Shown here: in pieces, positions 1 to 8,866 of the stretch | Numbering within the stretch: the stretch's first letter is position 1 | How the letters are laid out: every line of letters begins with the position of its first letter | From: Herbiconiux sp. | Lineage (GTDB): Bacteria > Actinomycetota > Actinomycetes > Actinomycetales > Microbacteriaceae | NCBI RefSeq assembly: GCF_023264895.1 | Contig: NZ_JAHFUY010000015.1 | Location: forward strand, 1 to 33,701 | Direction of reading: 5' to 3' | DNA length: 33,701 bases | Translations under genes and position numbers: made by a program | Notes under the pieces: generated by a model | Seen by the model: only the letters and a program-made list of their open reading frames with translations | Database searches by the model: none | What the model was told of the DNA's origin: nothing

Positions 1-425
1 ACGAGGATGACCCAGCCGTTCTCCACGCCCGGGAGCAGCGCATCCTGCTGGGCCTTGGTGAAGCGGTGGATCTCGTCGAGGAAGAGGACGGTCGAGAGGC
101 CGTAGAGGTCGCGGTTGCGGAAGGCCTCCTCCATCACCTGCCGCACGTCCTTCACCCCGGCCGTGACGGCCGAGAGCTCCACGAACTTGCGGCCCGAGGA
201 GTGCGCGATGGCCTGCGCGAGCGTGGTCTTGCCCGTGCCGGGCGGCCCCCAGAGGATGACGGAGACCGATCCGCTCGTGCCGCCCGTGTCGGAGGCGAGA
301 TTGACCAGGGGCGACCCGGGCCGCAGAAGGTGCTTCTGACCGGCCACTTCGTCGAGGCTGCGGGGTCGCATCCTGACAGCGAGCGGGACTGCCCCGGAGT
401 GGAGTCCCGGTTGCTGATGAGCCAT
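1..425 (-). CDS. rarA: Replication-associated recombination protein A (RarA/MgsA), N-terminal part, cut by window edge
   Basis: Only the first 141 codons are present; the rest lies beyond base 1. The translation begins MAHQQPGL and continues into an AAA+ ATPase core. Walker A is GPPGTGKTT (about residues 64-72) and Walker B is LFLDEIHRF (about 113-121). The segment between them reads [21 protein letters not shown], matching the RarA/MgsA/WRNIP1 clamp-loader-like family. RarA proteins act at stalled replication forks and interact with single-stranded DNA-binding protein. The ATG at 425 is chosen because a TACCCT -10 element sits exactly six bases upstream with no ribosome binding site, which suggests a leaderless mRNA. 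It is divergent from the cyclophilin gene. A RuvB-type helicase is excluded by the HRFTKAQQD segment and by the separate ruvB in this window. Confidence 0.93.
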   Translation of the reverse strand, partial: MAHQQPGLHSGAVPLAVRMRPRSLDEVAGQKHLLRPGSPLVNLASDTGGTSGSVSVILWGPPGTGKTTLAQAIAHSSGRKFVELSAVTAGVKDVRQVMEEAFRNRDLYGLSTVLFLDEIHRFTKAQQDALLPGVENGWVIL

Positions 426-441
426 ACGTCTAGGGTACTGT
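426..441 (-). promoter_or_regulatory. Leaderless -10 promoter of rarA, overlapping a possible divergent -10
   Basis: On the minus strand TACCCT (437-432) is followed by six bases and then the ATG of rarA, so transcription probably starts at the start codon. No good -35 is visible. On the plus strand the same patch contains TAGGGT (431-436) and TACTGT (436-441), either of which could be the -10 of the cyclophilin gene at 498. Confidence 0.5.
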
Positions 442-497
442 GATGGGCCGACACGCCCCGTCGTGACGGCGGTACACCAGGACACACAGGAGGACCC

Positions 498-1304
498 GTG
501 GCACCCAGCAATCAGGAGCGAGCTGCTCGTGAGGCACGGACGCGGCTCCGCGACTACCAGGCGCGCCAGCAGGCGCACTCGGAGCGCATCAGCCGACGCA
601 CGCGGGACAACATCGTCGCCGCCGTCGTGGTGGTGCTGCTGATCGCCGGTGTCACGGCCGCGCAAATCTTCTACTTCAGCGGCGGCCCCGGTGCACCCGT
701 GGCGTCGGCGACCCCCACGCCCGGTGCCACCGAGTCGCCGGATGACGAGGCGGCCCCGGAGGGCGAGAACACCGGAGACGTGCCCGCGACGACCATCGCC
801 GAGGACCGCACCTGGACCGGCACCCTCACCATCGACGGCGTGCCGCTCGGCATCTCGCTCGACGGCGCCGCCGCCCCGCAGGCCGTCTCGGCCTTCGTCG
901 ACCAGGCGAAGACCGGCTTCCTCACCGACACGAGCTGCCACCGCCTCACCACGAGCGGCATCTTCGTGCTGCAGTGCGGCGACCCCACCGGCACGGGCAC
1001 AGGCGGCCCCGGCTACAACTACGGCCCCGTCGAGAACGCCCCCGCCGACGACGTCTACCCCTCCGGGACCCTGGCGATGGCTCGTCAGGGCGGCAACGGC
1101 TACAGCATGGGCAGCCAGTTCTTCATCGTCTACGACGACTCCACGATCACGTCGGACGTCGCGGGCGGCTACACCGTGCTCGGCACGGTCACGAGCGGCC
1201 TGGATGCGCTGAAGACCGGCGTGATCGACAAGGGCACCGCGGATGGTGCGGCCGACGGCAAGCCCGCAGCCCCCTCGGTGATCGAGAGCGTCACGGTCGA
1301 GTAG
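498..1304 (+). CDS. Membrane-anchored cyclophilin-type peptidyl-prolyl cis-trans isomerase
   Basis: A 268-residue protein. Residues 1-37 are basic and helix-like. Residues 38-60 form one membrane segment, followed by a Pro/Thr/Glu-rich linker (65-100) and a cyclophilin domain (about 105-268) that should lie outside the membrane. Cyclophilin signatures include R149 in a CHRL motif, [15 protein letters not shown] from Q159, and GSQFFI near residue 205. Cyclophilins isomerise X-Pro bonds and help exported proteins fold. The stretch between R149 and Q159 is two residues longer than in CypA, and the canonical FHR is CHR, so the active site is divergent. The GTG start is supported by AGGAGG at 488-493. 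Genes of this type often sit near rel and secDF in actinobacteria, which fits a role in folding secreted proteins. Confidence 0.9.
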   Translation: MAPSNQERAAREARTRLRDYQARQQAHSERISRRTRDNIVAAVVVVLLIAGVTAAQIFYFSGGPGAPVASATPTPGATESPDDEAAPEGENTGDVPATTIAEDRTWTGTLTIDGVPLGISLDGAAAPQAVSAFVDQAKTGFLTDTSCHRLTTSGIFVLQCGDPTGTGTGGPGYNYGPVENAPADDVYPSGTLAMARQGGNGYSMGSQFFIVYDDSTITSDVAGGYTVLGTVTSGLDALKTGVIDKGTADGAADGKPAAPSVIESVTVE

Positions 1305-1316
1305 CCCGACCCCCTC

Positions 1317-1346
1317 TTCAAAGCCCGCGGCGCCGTGCAATAGGCT
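1317..1346 (+). promoter_or_regulatory. Predicted promoter of the DUF349 gene
   Basis: TTCAAA (1317-1322) and TAGGCT (1341-1346) are separated by 18 bases. They lie just after the cyclophilin stop codon and about 40 bases before the GTG at 1386. This suggests the DUF349 gene can be transcribed separately. Inferred from spacing only. Confidence 0.45.
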
Positions 1347-1385
1347 GGTGGCCGTACTCCAGACATCGTCGACAGGAATGGTTCC

Positions 1386-2615
1386 GTGACCGATAGCGAA
1401 CAGCACCCGTGGGGGCGAGTCGACGACGACGGCTCCGTCTACGTCCGTGAAGCCGAAGGCGAGCGCCTCGTCGGGCAGTATCCCGATGGCACCAAAGAAG
1501 AGGCCCTGGCCTACTTCGAGCGCAAGTTCACCGACCTCGCCGGTCAGGTGACCCTGCTCGAGCAGCGCGCCAAGCGCGGTGCTCCGGCCGCCGACATCGC
1601 CAAGGCCGTCAAGTCGATCAGCGCCTCGGTCGAGTCGGCGAACGCCGTCGGCGACCTCGCCGCCCTCAAGACCCGGCTCGAGGCCCTCTCGTCCACCGTC
1701 TCGGAGATCACCGAGAAGCAGTCGGCCGAAGCGCAGGCCGAGGTGGCCCAGGCCGTCATCGACCGCACCGCGATCGTCGAGGAGATCGAGGCCCTCGCGG
1801 CCCACGACCCCGCCAAGGCGCAGTGGAAGACGGTCACGTCGAAGATCGACGAGCTGTTCGGCCGCTGGCAGAAGCACCAGCAGGATGGGCCGCGCATCCC
1901 GCGTGGAGAGGCCCAGGAGCTCTGGAAGCGCTTCCGCGAGGCCCGCACCTCGCTCGAGACGCAGCGCAAGGCGTTCTTCTCCGAGCTCGACCAGGTGCAC
2001 CGCGATGCGCGCACCCGCAAGCAGGCTCTAGTCGAGCGCGCCGAGGCGCTCTCCGAGCGCGGAAACGACGGCATCCCCGCCTACCGCGACCTGCTCACCG
2101 AGTGGAAGGCCACCGGCCGCGCCGGCAAGAAGTACGACGACGCGCTCTGGGACAGGTTCAAGGCCGCCGGAGACGTGCTCTACTCCGCTCGCGGCGAGGT
2201 CGTGGCGCGCGAGGAGGGCGAGTTCGGTGAGAACCTCACCGCGAAGCTCGCGCTGCTCGAGGAGGCCGAGCCGCTGCTCAAGGAGACCGACCGTCTGAAG
2301 GCGCGCGAGGCCCTGACCTCGATCCAGCGGCGCTGGGACGAGATCGGCAAGGTCCCTCGCGACCAGGTGAAGCCGGTCGAGGATCGCCTCCGCAAGGTCG
2401 AGGCGGCCGTGCGCAAGCTCGACGAGGATCACTGGCAGCGCAACAACCCCGAGAAGAAGGCCCGCTCGGAGGGCCTCGCCTCGCAGCTCACCGGTGCGAT
2501 CGACAAGCTGCAGCGCGAGATCGACGACGCGAAGACCGCGGGCGACACCCGCAAGGTCAAGGAGCTCCAGGAGGCGCTCGACGCCCGCAAGGTCTGGCTC
2601 GACGCGCTCGGCTAG
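1386..2615 (+). CDS. DUF349 domain-containing protein
   Basis: A 409-residue, highly charged, probably all-helical protein. It carries repeated segments of the DUF349 type with the pattern 'W K ... G R ... D ... LW ... F ... A'. Examples are near residues 145-155 ([17 protein letters not shown]), 175-185 ([10 protein letters not shown]), 240-262 ([20 protein letters not shown]) and 312-320 ([10 protein letters not shown]). No signal peptide or membrane segment is visible. DUF349 proteins are widespread in actinobacteria and their biochemical role is not established, so no function is assigned. The GTG start has AGGA eight bases upstream. The gene ends about 60 bases before a strong hairpin terminator, so it is probably a single-gene unit or is co-transcribed with the cyclophilin. 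Confidence 0.9.
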   Translation: MTDSEQHPWGRVDDDGSVYVREAEGERLVGQYPDGTKEEALAYFERKFTDLAGQVTLLEQRAKRGAPAADIAKAVKSISASVESANAVGDLAALKTRLEALSSTVSEITEKQSAEAQAEVAQAVIDRTAIVEEIEALAAHDPAKAQWKTVTSKIDELFGRWQKHQQDGPRIPRGEAQELWKRFREARTSLETQRKAFFSELDQVHRDARTRKQALVERAEALSERGNDGIPAYRDLLTEWKATGRAGKKYDDALWDRFKAAGDVLYSARGEVVAREEGEFGENLTAKLALLEEAEPLLKETDRLKAREALTSIQRRWDEIGKVPRDQVKPVEDRLRKVEAAVRKLDEDHWQRNNPEKKARSEGLASQLTGAIDKLQREIDDAKTAGDTRKVKELQEALDARKVWLDALG

Positions 2616-2674
2616 ACCGGCGGCTGCTCCACAGCCCGTGCCGGGCAGAGCAGTTCTCCACAGATGACAGGATC

Positions 2675-2710
2675 GATGCCGGTCGGGTTCTCCCGACCGG
2701 CATCATTCGT
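2675..2710 (+). terminator. Strong hairpin terminator after the DUF349 gene
   Basis: A perfect 13-bp stem (GATGCCGGTCGGG, 2675-2687, with its complement 2692-2704) closes a four-base TTCT loop. It is followed by ATTCGT rather than a pure T tract. It ends only eight bases before the next ATG at 2713. Confidence 0.85.
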
Positions 2711-2712
2711 GC

Positions 2713-3273
2713 ATGGCCCCCGCACTGCCCCTGCTGCTCGATCAGCGGTCACTCCCCCGCCCCGAGCTCGTGGCCGTCGCTCTCGACGGTGAGGTGAGGA
2801 GCCTCGGCGACGCGTATCTCCCGCTCGACGTGGTCGAGACGCCAGGGCTCCGGGCCGAGGCCGTCAGGCGGCTCGTGCCGGAGGGGCTGATCCTCGAGCG
2901 CAGATCGGCGGCGTGGCTGCTGGGCGCGCATCCGCTCTTCGAGATCCCGCTCCAGCTCTGCGTGCGATCGACGCGGCGCATCCGGTTCCAGCCGTCGGCC
3001 GAGCACGTGGTGCGCCAGGTCGTGGTCTCGGCCGGCGAGTGCGTCTCGATCGGCGGGCTCGTCGCCACCGCTCCGCTCCGCACGGCGCTCGACCTCGTGC
3101 GGTGGGAGGAGGAGTTCGACGGGCGGCTGGCCGTGGCGGTCACGACGCTCCTGCTCGCCGCGTCGACGACGCCGCACCAGGCCGCGCGCCTGCTCGGCGC
3201 GTCTCCGCATCTGCCGCACAAGCGCCGGGCGTTCGAGCGGCTGCGGATGGCCGGTGTGCTCAGCCGCCGGTGA
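2713..3273 (+). CDS. Hypothetical protein, resembling actinobacterial AbiEi-like/endonuclease-associated conserved proteins
   Basis: A 186-residue protein with no signal peptide or membrane segment. I do not recognise a catalytic motif. The layout is a short N-terminal region (L-P-L-P-E-L, G-E-V-x-x-L-G), a central segment where a residue pattern [11 protein letters not shown] precedes an acidic stretch, and an Arg-rich C-terminus. This resembles the conserved 'hypothetical / AbiEi antitoxin-like' proteins common in Microbacteriaceae, but no toxin partner is adjacent, so a toxin-antitoxin role is not claimed. The ATG lies just after a terminator hairpin and has no ribosome binding site. A CATCAT -10-like hexamer six bases upstream allows a leaderless start. 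The 3' end overlaps the end of rel by 14 bases on the opposite strand. Confidence 0.75.
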   Translation: MAPALPLLLDQRSLPRPELVAVALDGEVRSLGDAYLPLDVVETPGLRAEAVRRLVPEGLILERRSAAWLLGAHPLFEIPLQLCVRSTRRIRFQPSAEHVVRQVVVSAGECVSIGGLVATAPLRTALDLVRWEEEFDGRLAVAVTTLLLAASTTPHQAARLLGASPHLPHKRRAFERLRMAGVLSRR

Positions 3274-5515
3274 CGCGGTAGACGTCGTAGACGGCGTCGA
3301 TGCGCCGCACCGCGTTGAGCACGCGGTCGAGGTGCGTGGTGTCGCCCATCTCGAAGACGAACCGGCTGATCGCGAGGCGGTCGCTCGACGTGTTCACCGA
3401 TGCGCTCAGGATGTTGACGTGGTGCTCCGACAGCACGCGCGTGACGTCGCTCAGGAGGCCGGAGCGGTCGAGGGCCTCGACCTGGATCTGCACGAGGAAG
3501 ACGCTCTTGGAGGAGGGCGCCCACTCGACGTCGATCATGCGCTCGGGCTCGTTGAGCAGGGAGGAGACGTTGTGGCAGTCCGCCTGGTGCACCGAGACAC
3601 CGGATCCCCGCGTCACGAAGCCCACGATGTCGTCGCCCGGCACGGGCGTGCAGCACTTGGCGAGCTTCACGAGGATGTCGGGGGCACCGCGCACGAGCAC
3701 GCCCGAGTCGCTGTGGGTGACCCGCGGGCGGTTGCCCACGAAGACGTCGAGATCGGAGTCGTCGCTCTCGACCTCGGTCTGCAGCGAGGCGAGCACCTTC
3801 TCGATCACCGACTGGGTCGAGATGTGCCCTTCTCCGATGGCGGCGTAGAGCCCCGAGACGTTGTCGTAGTGCAGCTGCGAGGCCACATCGGCGATCGAGT
3901 CCTGGTTCATCAGCTTCTGCAGGGGCAGATTCTGCTTGCGCATCGCCCTGGCGATGGCATCCCGGCCCTGCTCGATGGCCTCGTCGCGCCGCTCCTTGGT
4001 GAACCACTGGCGGATCTTGTTGCGGGCGCGCGGGCTCTGCACGAAGCTGAGCCAGTCCTGCGAGGGGCCGGAGTCGGGGTTCTTCGAGGTGAAGACCTCC
4101 ACCACGTCGCCCGAGCCGAGGGTGGAGTCGAGCGGCACGAGCCGGCCGTTCACCTTCGCGCCCATGGTGCGGTGCCCCACCTCGGTGTGCACGGCGTAGG
4201 CGAAGTCGACCGGCGTGGCACCGGCCGGCAGGCCCACGACTTTGCCCTTCGGCGTGAAGACGTAGACCTCCTTGGCACCGATCTCGAAGCGGAGCGAGTC
4301 GAGGAACTCCCCCGGGTCGACCGTCTCGGCCTGCCAGTCCGAGATGCGCGCGAGCCACGCCATGTCGGTGTCGGAGGAGGCGGCGGGGGCCGGGGCGGCC
4401 TTGCCACCGTTCATCCGCTCCTTGTACTTCCAGTGCGCGGCCACACCGAACTCGGCGCGCTGGTGCATCTCGTTGGTGCGGATCTGGATCTCGACGGGTC
4501 GTCCGCCCGGGCCGATCACCGTGGTGTGCAGCGACTGGTAGAGGTTGAACTTCGGCGTGGCGATGTAGTCCTTGAACCGGCCGGGGATGGGATTCCAGCG
4601 TGCGTGGATGGAGCCCAGCACCGCGTAGCAGTCCCGCACCGTGTTGACGAGCACGCGGATTCCGACGAGGTCGTAGATCTCGTCGAACTCGCGGCCGCGC
4701 ACGATCATCTTCTGGTAGATCGAGTAGTACTGCTTGGGCCGGCCGGCCACCTTGCCGCGGATCTTGCCCGACTTGAGGTCGTCGTTGACTGCGTCGATGA
4801 CCGCCTGCACGTACTCCTCGCGCTGCGGGGTGCGCTGGCGCACGAGGTTCTCGATCTCGACGTAGAGCTTGGGGTAGAGCACCGCGAACGACAGGTCCTC
4901 GAGCTCCCACTTGATCGACTGTATGCCCAGCCGGTGCGCGAGCGGCGCATAGATCTCGAGGGTCTCCTTGGCCTTCCGCTGCGCCGAGTCGGTGGGCACG
5001 AAGCCCCACGTGCGCGCGTTGTGCAGCCGGTCGCAGAGCTTGATGATGAGCACCCGGATGTCGCGCGACATCGCCACGATCATCTTGCGCACCGTCTCGG
5101 CCTGCGCACTGTCGCCGTACTTGACCTTGTCGAGCTTGGTGACGCCGTCGACGAGCATCGCCACCTCGTCGCCGAAATCGTGGCGCACCATGTCGAGGGA
5201 GTACTCGGTGTCTTCGACCGTGTCGTGCAGCAGAGCGGCGGCGACGGCCTTCGAGCCGAGGCCGAGCTCGGCGAGGATCTGGGCGACGGCCACCGGATGC
5301 GTGATGTACGGCTCGCCGCTCCGGCGCTTCTGCCCGTCGTGCGCGCGCTCGGCGGCCGCGTAGGCCCGCTCGAGCACCGTGAGGTCGGCCTTGGGGTGGT
5401 TGGCCCTCACCGTGCGGATGAGGGTGTCGACCGCGCCGGCGGGCTGGGCGCGCGAGAACAGGCGTGGAACCAGGCGCCGCAGGGTAGCGGTCGACGTGGT
5501 GGTGGTTTCCGTCAT
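3260..5515 (-). CDS. rel: Bifunctional (p)ppGpp synthetase/hydrolase Rel
   Basis: A 751-residue, full-length RSH protein that makes and degrades the alarmone (p)ppGpp in the stringent response. The HD hydrolase domain is intact: H73, H97-D98 in LLHDTVEDT, and D162 in KLCDRLHN. The synthetase domain (about 230-370) has RFKD at 313-316. This RxKD form is typical of bifunctional enzymes, in contrast to the ExDD of synthetase-only RelA. EIQIRT follows. Next come a TGS domain (about 405-465), a helical and Cys-containing region ([11 protein letters not shown], near 615-630) and a C-terminal ACT domain (about 675-750). The ATG is preceded by GGTGGAGG at good spacing. A GATAAT hexamer (5538-5533) in the short gap after secF could give rel its own promoter. 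It is the last gene of the yajC-secD-secF-rel cluster. The apt gene found between secF and rel in mycobacteria is absent. Confidence 0.97.
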   Translation of the reverse strand: MTETTTTSTATLRRLVPRLFSRAQPAGAVDTLIRTVRANHPKADLTVLERAYAAAERAHDGQKRRSGEPYITHPVAVAQILAELGLGSKAVAAALLHDTVEDTEYSLDMVRHDFGDEVAMLVDGVTKLDKVKYGDSAQAETVRKMIVAMSRDIRVLIIKLCDRLHNARTWGFVPTDSAQRKAKETLEIYAPLAHRLGIQSIKWELEDLSFAVLYPKLYVEIENLVRQRTPQREEYVQAVIDAVNDDLKSGKIRGKVAGRPKQYYSIYQKMIVRGREFDEIYDLVGIRVLVNTVRDCYAVLGSIHARWNPIPGRFKDYIATPKFNLYQSLHTTVIGPGGRPVEIQIRTNEMHQRAEFGVAAHWKYKERMNGGKAAPAPAASSDTDMAWLARISDWQAETVDPGEFLDSLRFEIGAKEVYVFTPKGKVVGLPAGATPVDFAYAVHTEVGHRTMGAKVNGRLVPLDSTLGSGDVVEVFTSKNPDSGPSQDWLSFVQSPRARNKIRQWFTKERRDEAIEQGRDAIARAMRKQNLPLQKLMNQDSIADVASQLHYDNVSGLYAAIGEGHISTQSVIEKVLASLQTEVESDDSDLDVFVGNRPRVTHSDSGVLVRGAPDILVKLAKCCTPVPGDDIVGFVTRGSGVSVHQADCHNVSSLLNEPERMIDVEWAPSSKSVFLVQIQVEALDRSGLLSDVTRVLSEHHVNILSASVNTSSDRLAISRFVFEMGDTTHLDRVLNAVRRIDAVYDVYRVTGG

Positions 5516-5550
5516 CTCAGGCCTCCACCTCGATTATCCCCTACGGATGA

Positions 5551-6552
5551 CTAGGCGGTGACCGTCGCCTTCGACGCGCGCTCGCGATCAGTCAGCACCG
5601 CGGCGTCGTGCTTCTTGATCTTGGCTTCGCCCTGGCGGAACTGCACGTAGAGCGGCGCCGCCACGAAGATCGTGGAGTAGGTGCCCACGATGATGCCGAT
5701 GAGCAGGGCGAGCGAGATGTCGCGGAGGGTCGACGCCCCCAGCACGAACGATCCGATGATGAGGATCGAGGCCACCGGAAGCGCGGCCACGACCGACGTG
5801 TTGATCGAGCGCACGAGGGTCTGGTTGACCGCGAGGTTCACCATCTCGCCGAACGTCTGCGTGCCCCGCTCGCCGAGCGCCTCGGTGTTCTCGCGGATCT
5901 TGTCGAACACCACGACGGTGTCGTAGAGCGAGTAGCCGAGGATCGTGAGGAAGCCGATGACGGCGGCCGGGGTGATCTCGAGGCCCGTGATGCCGAACAC
6001 GCCGGCGGTGATGATGAGGTCGTGCACGAGCGAGATGAGTGCGGCGGCCGCCATCTTCCAGGTGCGGAAGTAGATGGCCATGAAGATGGCCACGAGCACG
6101 AGGAAGATCACGAGTCCGCGGATCGCCTGCCCGGTGATGTCGGCTCCCCAGGTGGCGCCGATGAAGGAGACGGTGACATCGCTCGTGGGCACGTCGTACG
6201 CGGTGGCGAGAGCCTCCTGAACGGCGGCGGCCTGCTCGTCGTCGAGCTCGTCGGTCTGCACGCGCACGGCGTCCTGGCCCAGGGTGCTCACACGCACCGT
6301 GCCGCCGGCCTCGACCTTTTCGACCGCGTCGCTCGCGAGGTTCTGGTCGAGGGTCTCGACCTGCGACACCGTGAACTCGGAGCCGCCTCGGAACTCGATC
6401 CCGAACTCGAAGCCGCCGCGCACGAACGGGCCCACGATGGCGATCAGGATGAGGATGCCCGAGATGAGGTACCAGAGCTTCCGCCGGCCGATGAAGTCGA
6501 TCGAGCGCTTGCCGGTGTAGAGGTCGTTTCCGAAGTCGGAGAAGCTGGCCAT
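5551..6552 (-). CDS. secF: Protein translocase subunit SecF
   Basis: A 333-residue membrane protein of the RND superfamily. It works with SecD to use the proton-motive force to pull proteins through SecYEG. Six membrane segments are expected: one near residues 27-47, then a large external loop (about 50-135), then five more from about 137 to 310. Family signatures include FGIEFRGGSEFTV near residues 70-82 and GYSLYDTVVVFDKIRE near 205-220. The start codon overlaps the secD stop by one base (TGATG), which implies translational coupling. The C-terminal tail is short and basic. Confidence 0.97.
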   Translation of the reverse strand: MASFSDFGNDLYTGKRSIDFIGRRKLWYLISGILILIAIVGPFVRGGFEFGIEFRGGSEFTVSQVETLDQNLASDAVEKVEAGGTVRVSTLGQDAVRVQTDELDDEQAAAVQEALATAYDVPTSDVTVSFIGATWGADITGQAIRGLVIFLVLVAIFMAIYFRTWKMAAAALISLVHDLIITAGVFGITGLEITPAAVIGFLTILGYSLYDTVVVFDKIRENTEALGERGTQTFGEMVNLAVNQTLVRSINTSVVAALPVASILIIGSFVLGASTLRDISLALLIGIIVGTYSTIFVAAPLYVQFRQGEAKIKKHDAAVLTDRERASKATVTA

Positions 6553-8273
6553 CAGGAGTTCTTCCCCTCATCGGTGGGCTTGGTGGAGGAGGTGCCGGCG
6601 GTCGCTCCGGAGAGCTCGGCGGCCTTGCGCTCGGCGATGGTCTGCCGCTTCGCGGCCTCCCGGCTCGACGAGCCCTTCTTGTCTGACTTCGCCGTGGGGC
6701 TCGGAGCCCGGAACTGGGCCCGGCCGCGGTACACGGCGCCGAGGGCGCGCGGGTCGAGACCGCTGAGCTTGTGGCCGTCGCGGAAGAAGGGGCGCTCCGC
6801 GAGCAGGGTGACGAGCGGATGCGTGAACAGGATCACGACGATGATGTCGACGATCGTGGTGAGACCGAGCGTGAATGCGAAGCCGCGCACGTTGCCGATC
6901 GCGAGGATGTAGAGCACGGCGGCGGCGAGGAAGTTCACCGCGTCGGAGGCCGTGATCGTGCGGAGCGCACGCTTCCAGCCCGACTGCACCGACGAGGTCA
7001 GGGCCTTCCCGTCTCGCAGCTCGTCTCGTATTCGCTCAAAGTACACGATGAAGGAGTCGGCCGTGATGCCGATCGCCACGATGAGTCCGGCGACACCGGC
7101 GAGCGAGAGCCGGAAGTCGATGCGCCAGGACATCAGGGTGACGAGGAGGTAGGTCATCGCGAAGGCCACCACGAGGGAGGCGATCGTGACCGTGCCGAGC
7201 GCCCGGTACTGGAAGAGCGAGTAGATGATGACCAGCACCAGGCCGATCGCTCCGGCGATGAGGCCGGACAGCAGCTGGGTCGAGCCCAGGGTGGCCGAGA
7301 TGCGCTCGGACGACTCGGTGTTGAACCCGATCGGCAGCGCACCGAACTTGAGCTGGTCGGCGAGGGCCTTGGCCGACTCCTGGGTGAAGGAGCCGGAGAT
7401 CTGCGCGCGGCCGTCGGTGAACGCGCCGCCCGTGGTGGGCGCCGTGATGACCTTGCCGTCGAGCACGATCGCGAACTGGTTCTGCACACCGGTGAGCCCG
7501 AAGAGGCGGGTGGTGACGTCGGCGAACTTGGCGGTTCCCTCGTCGTTGAACGTGAGGTCGACGACCCAGCTGCCCGTCGAGGCGCCGTTGGAGGTCGTGC
7601 CCACGCCGCTCGTCGCATCCGCGATGTCGGCGCCCTCGATCTCGACCGGGCCGAGGAGGTACTTCACGCCGTTGTCGTCGCAGGTCACGAGCGGCTGGTC
7701 GGTGGGCGCCTGGCCCGCGTCGTCCGCCTCCGTGGAGGCGCAGTCGAAGTTGTCGTACTGCGCCTGCAGCGCCGGGGTGACCCAGGCGAGGTCGCTCGCG
7801 TTGGTGGGGCTCACCGTGGGAGTGGTCTCGAGCGCGGGGTCGGGAGTCGCGCCGGGGGTCGACGTGGTGGCTGAGGAGGCCACACCCGCCAGCAGCACCG
7901 GGCGGAAGTCTAGCTTGGCCGACGACTCGATGCGGTCGAGGGTCTCCTGGTCGGGCTGGCCCGGGATCGACACGACGACGTTGCGGCCGCCCTGTGTGGT
8001 GACCTCGGCCTCGGAGACACCGCTCGCATCGACACGCTGGCGGATGATCGACACGGCCTGTTCGAGCTGCTCGCCCGAGACCTCGTCTCCCGACTCGAGC
8101 TGCGGGGTCAGGATGATCTGGGTGCCGCCCTCGAGGTCGAGGGCGAGCTTAGGCGTCCAGGTCGCGTCGCTCCAGATCACACCACCGGCGATGGTGCCGA
8201 TGAGGACCGCGAACACCACGGCGAGCCAGACAAGAGTCTTCCACGCCTTCTTGACGGCAGTAGATTGTGCCAC
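6552..8273 (-). CDS. secD: Protein translocase subunit SecD
   Basis: A 573-residue partner of SecF. One N-terminal membrane segment (about 13-34) is followed by the conserved LALDLEGGTQI motif (43-52). The large periplasmic-type P1 domain comes next, then the P1-head and five membrane segments (about 325-500, including IGITADSFIVYFERIRDE). Residues 131-205 form a Ser/Thr/Pro-rich insertion with two cysteines (C178 and C198) that could pair. The C-terminal tail (about 515-573) is charged and disordered. The GTG start at 8273 has a weak ribosome binding site and lies 69 bases after yajC, so translation may depend on the upstream gene. Confidence 0.97.
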   Translation of the reverse strand: MAQSTAVKKAWKTLVWLAVVFAVLIGTIAGGVIWSDATWTPKLALDLEGGTQIILTPQLESGDEVSGEQLEQAVSIIRQRVDASGVSEAEVTTQGGRNVVVSIPGQPDQETLDRIESSAKLDFRPVLLAGVASSATTSTPGATPDPALETTPTVSPTNASDLAWVTPALQAQYDNFDCASTEADDAGQAPTDQPLVTCDDNGVKYLLGPVEIEGADIADATSGVGTTSNGASTGSWVVDLTFNDEGTAKFADVTTRLFGLTGVQNQFAIVLDGKVITAPTTGGAFTDGRAQISGSFTQESAKALADQLKFGALPIGFNTESSERISATLGSTQLLSGLIAGAIGLVLVIIYSLFQYRALGTVTIASLVVAFAMTYLLVTLMSWRIDFRLSLAGVAGLIVAIGITADSFIVYFERIRDELRDGKALTSSVQSGWKRALRTITASDAVNFLAAAVLYILAIGNVRGFAFTLGLTTIVDIIVVILFTHPLVTLLAERPFFRDGHKLSGLDPRALGAVYRGRAQFRAPSPTAKSDKKGSSSREAAKRQTIAERKAAELSGATAGTSSTKPTDEGKNS

Positions 8274-8342
8274 CTCTGTTACTCAGCTTTCTATACCGCT
8301 CGTGCCTCGTCGCGAGAGCGTGGATGGAGGGGGACGAGAGTG

Positions 8343-8783
8343 TTACTCGTCGCCCTTCTTGTCGGACTTGTCGGCGGGCTTGGTGAAGTCGATCGCCGGC
8401 TTCTCGGCGGACGAGGGGGCAGCGGTGGTGTCGGTGTCGACCTCGTCGAGACGCTCGCCGAACTCGGGCTCGCCGTCGGCGGAGTGGTCGATGACCTCCT
8501 GCGACGGGGCGATCGGCGACTCGGTCACGACGCGCGTGACGGTCTGGCGGTGCACCTTGAGGACGGTGCCCGGAGTGGTCTCCAGGAGCACCTGGTTCTC
8601 CTCGTCGTCCATCTCGAGGATGGTTCCGTAGAGGCCGAAGTTGGTCATGACCTCTGCGCCGACAGCGACCTTGCTCTGCAGCTCGCGAGCCTGCGCCTGG
8701 CGCTTGCGGCTGTTGCGGAACATGAAGATCACCAGGACGGCCAGGACCGCCAGCATGATAATTGTCAGCGCATCGAATTCCAT
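8343..8783 (-). CDS. yajC: Preprotein translocase subunit YajC
   Basis: A 146-residue protein with one N-terminal membrane segment (about 6-22) followed by RNSRKRQAQARELQ. A small beta-rich YajC core follows (VAVGAEVMTNFGLYGTILEMDDEENQVLLET, about 40-70). The acidic, low-complexity C-terminal tail (about 95-146) is longer than in E. coli YajC. YajC associates with SecDF and the Sec channel. It is the first gene of the export cluster and is separated from ruvB by 78 bases containing a promoter. Confidence 0.95.
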   Translation of the reverse strand: MEFDALTIIMLAVLAVLVIFMFRNSRKRQAQARELQSKVAVGAEVMTNFGLYGTILEMDDEENQVLLETTPGTVLKVHRQTVTRVVTESPIAPSQEVIDHSADGEPEFGERLDEVDTDTTAAPSSAEKPAIDFTKPADKSDKKGDE

Positions 8784-8860
8784 GAAGCAGGGGCCTTCCA
8801 GAGGGGTGGGGGGTTGCGGTCGGGCTTCATCCTAGGGGGGACGCCTGTAGACCAGCTTGA

Positions 8861-8866
8861 ATTATA
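8861..8866 (-). promoter_or_regulatory. Consensus TATAAT -10 element for yajC-secD-secF
   Basis: A perfect TATAAT on the minus strand overlaps the ruvB stop codon (the last Leu codon plus TAA). It lies about 80 bases upstream of the yajC start. A consensus hexamer is rare by chance in such GC-rich DNA. No convincing -35 is seen. A second TAGGAT (8835-8830) lies closer to yajC. Confidence 0.5.

Noticed and set aside
2713-3273. Toxin-antitoxin system based on the AbiEi-like look of this gene
   Set aside because: No second gene encodes a nucleotidyltransferase-type toxin. The next gene on that strand is 15 kb away and unrelated.
2742-5009. Very long open frames opposite or in other frames of rel (2742-5009 minus, 3254-5554 plus)
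   Set aside because: Arg/His/Gly/Val-rich shadow translations of a high-GC gene. The rel frame has all family motifs and these have none.
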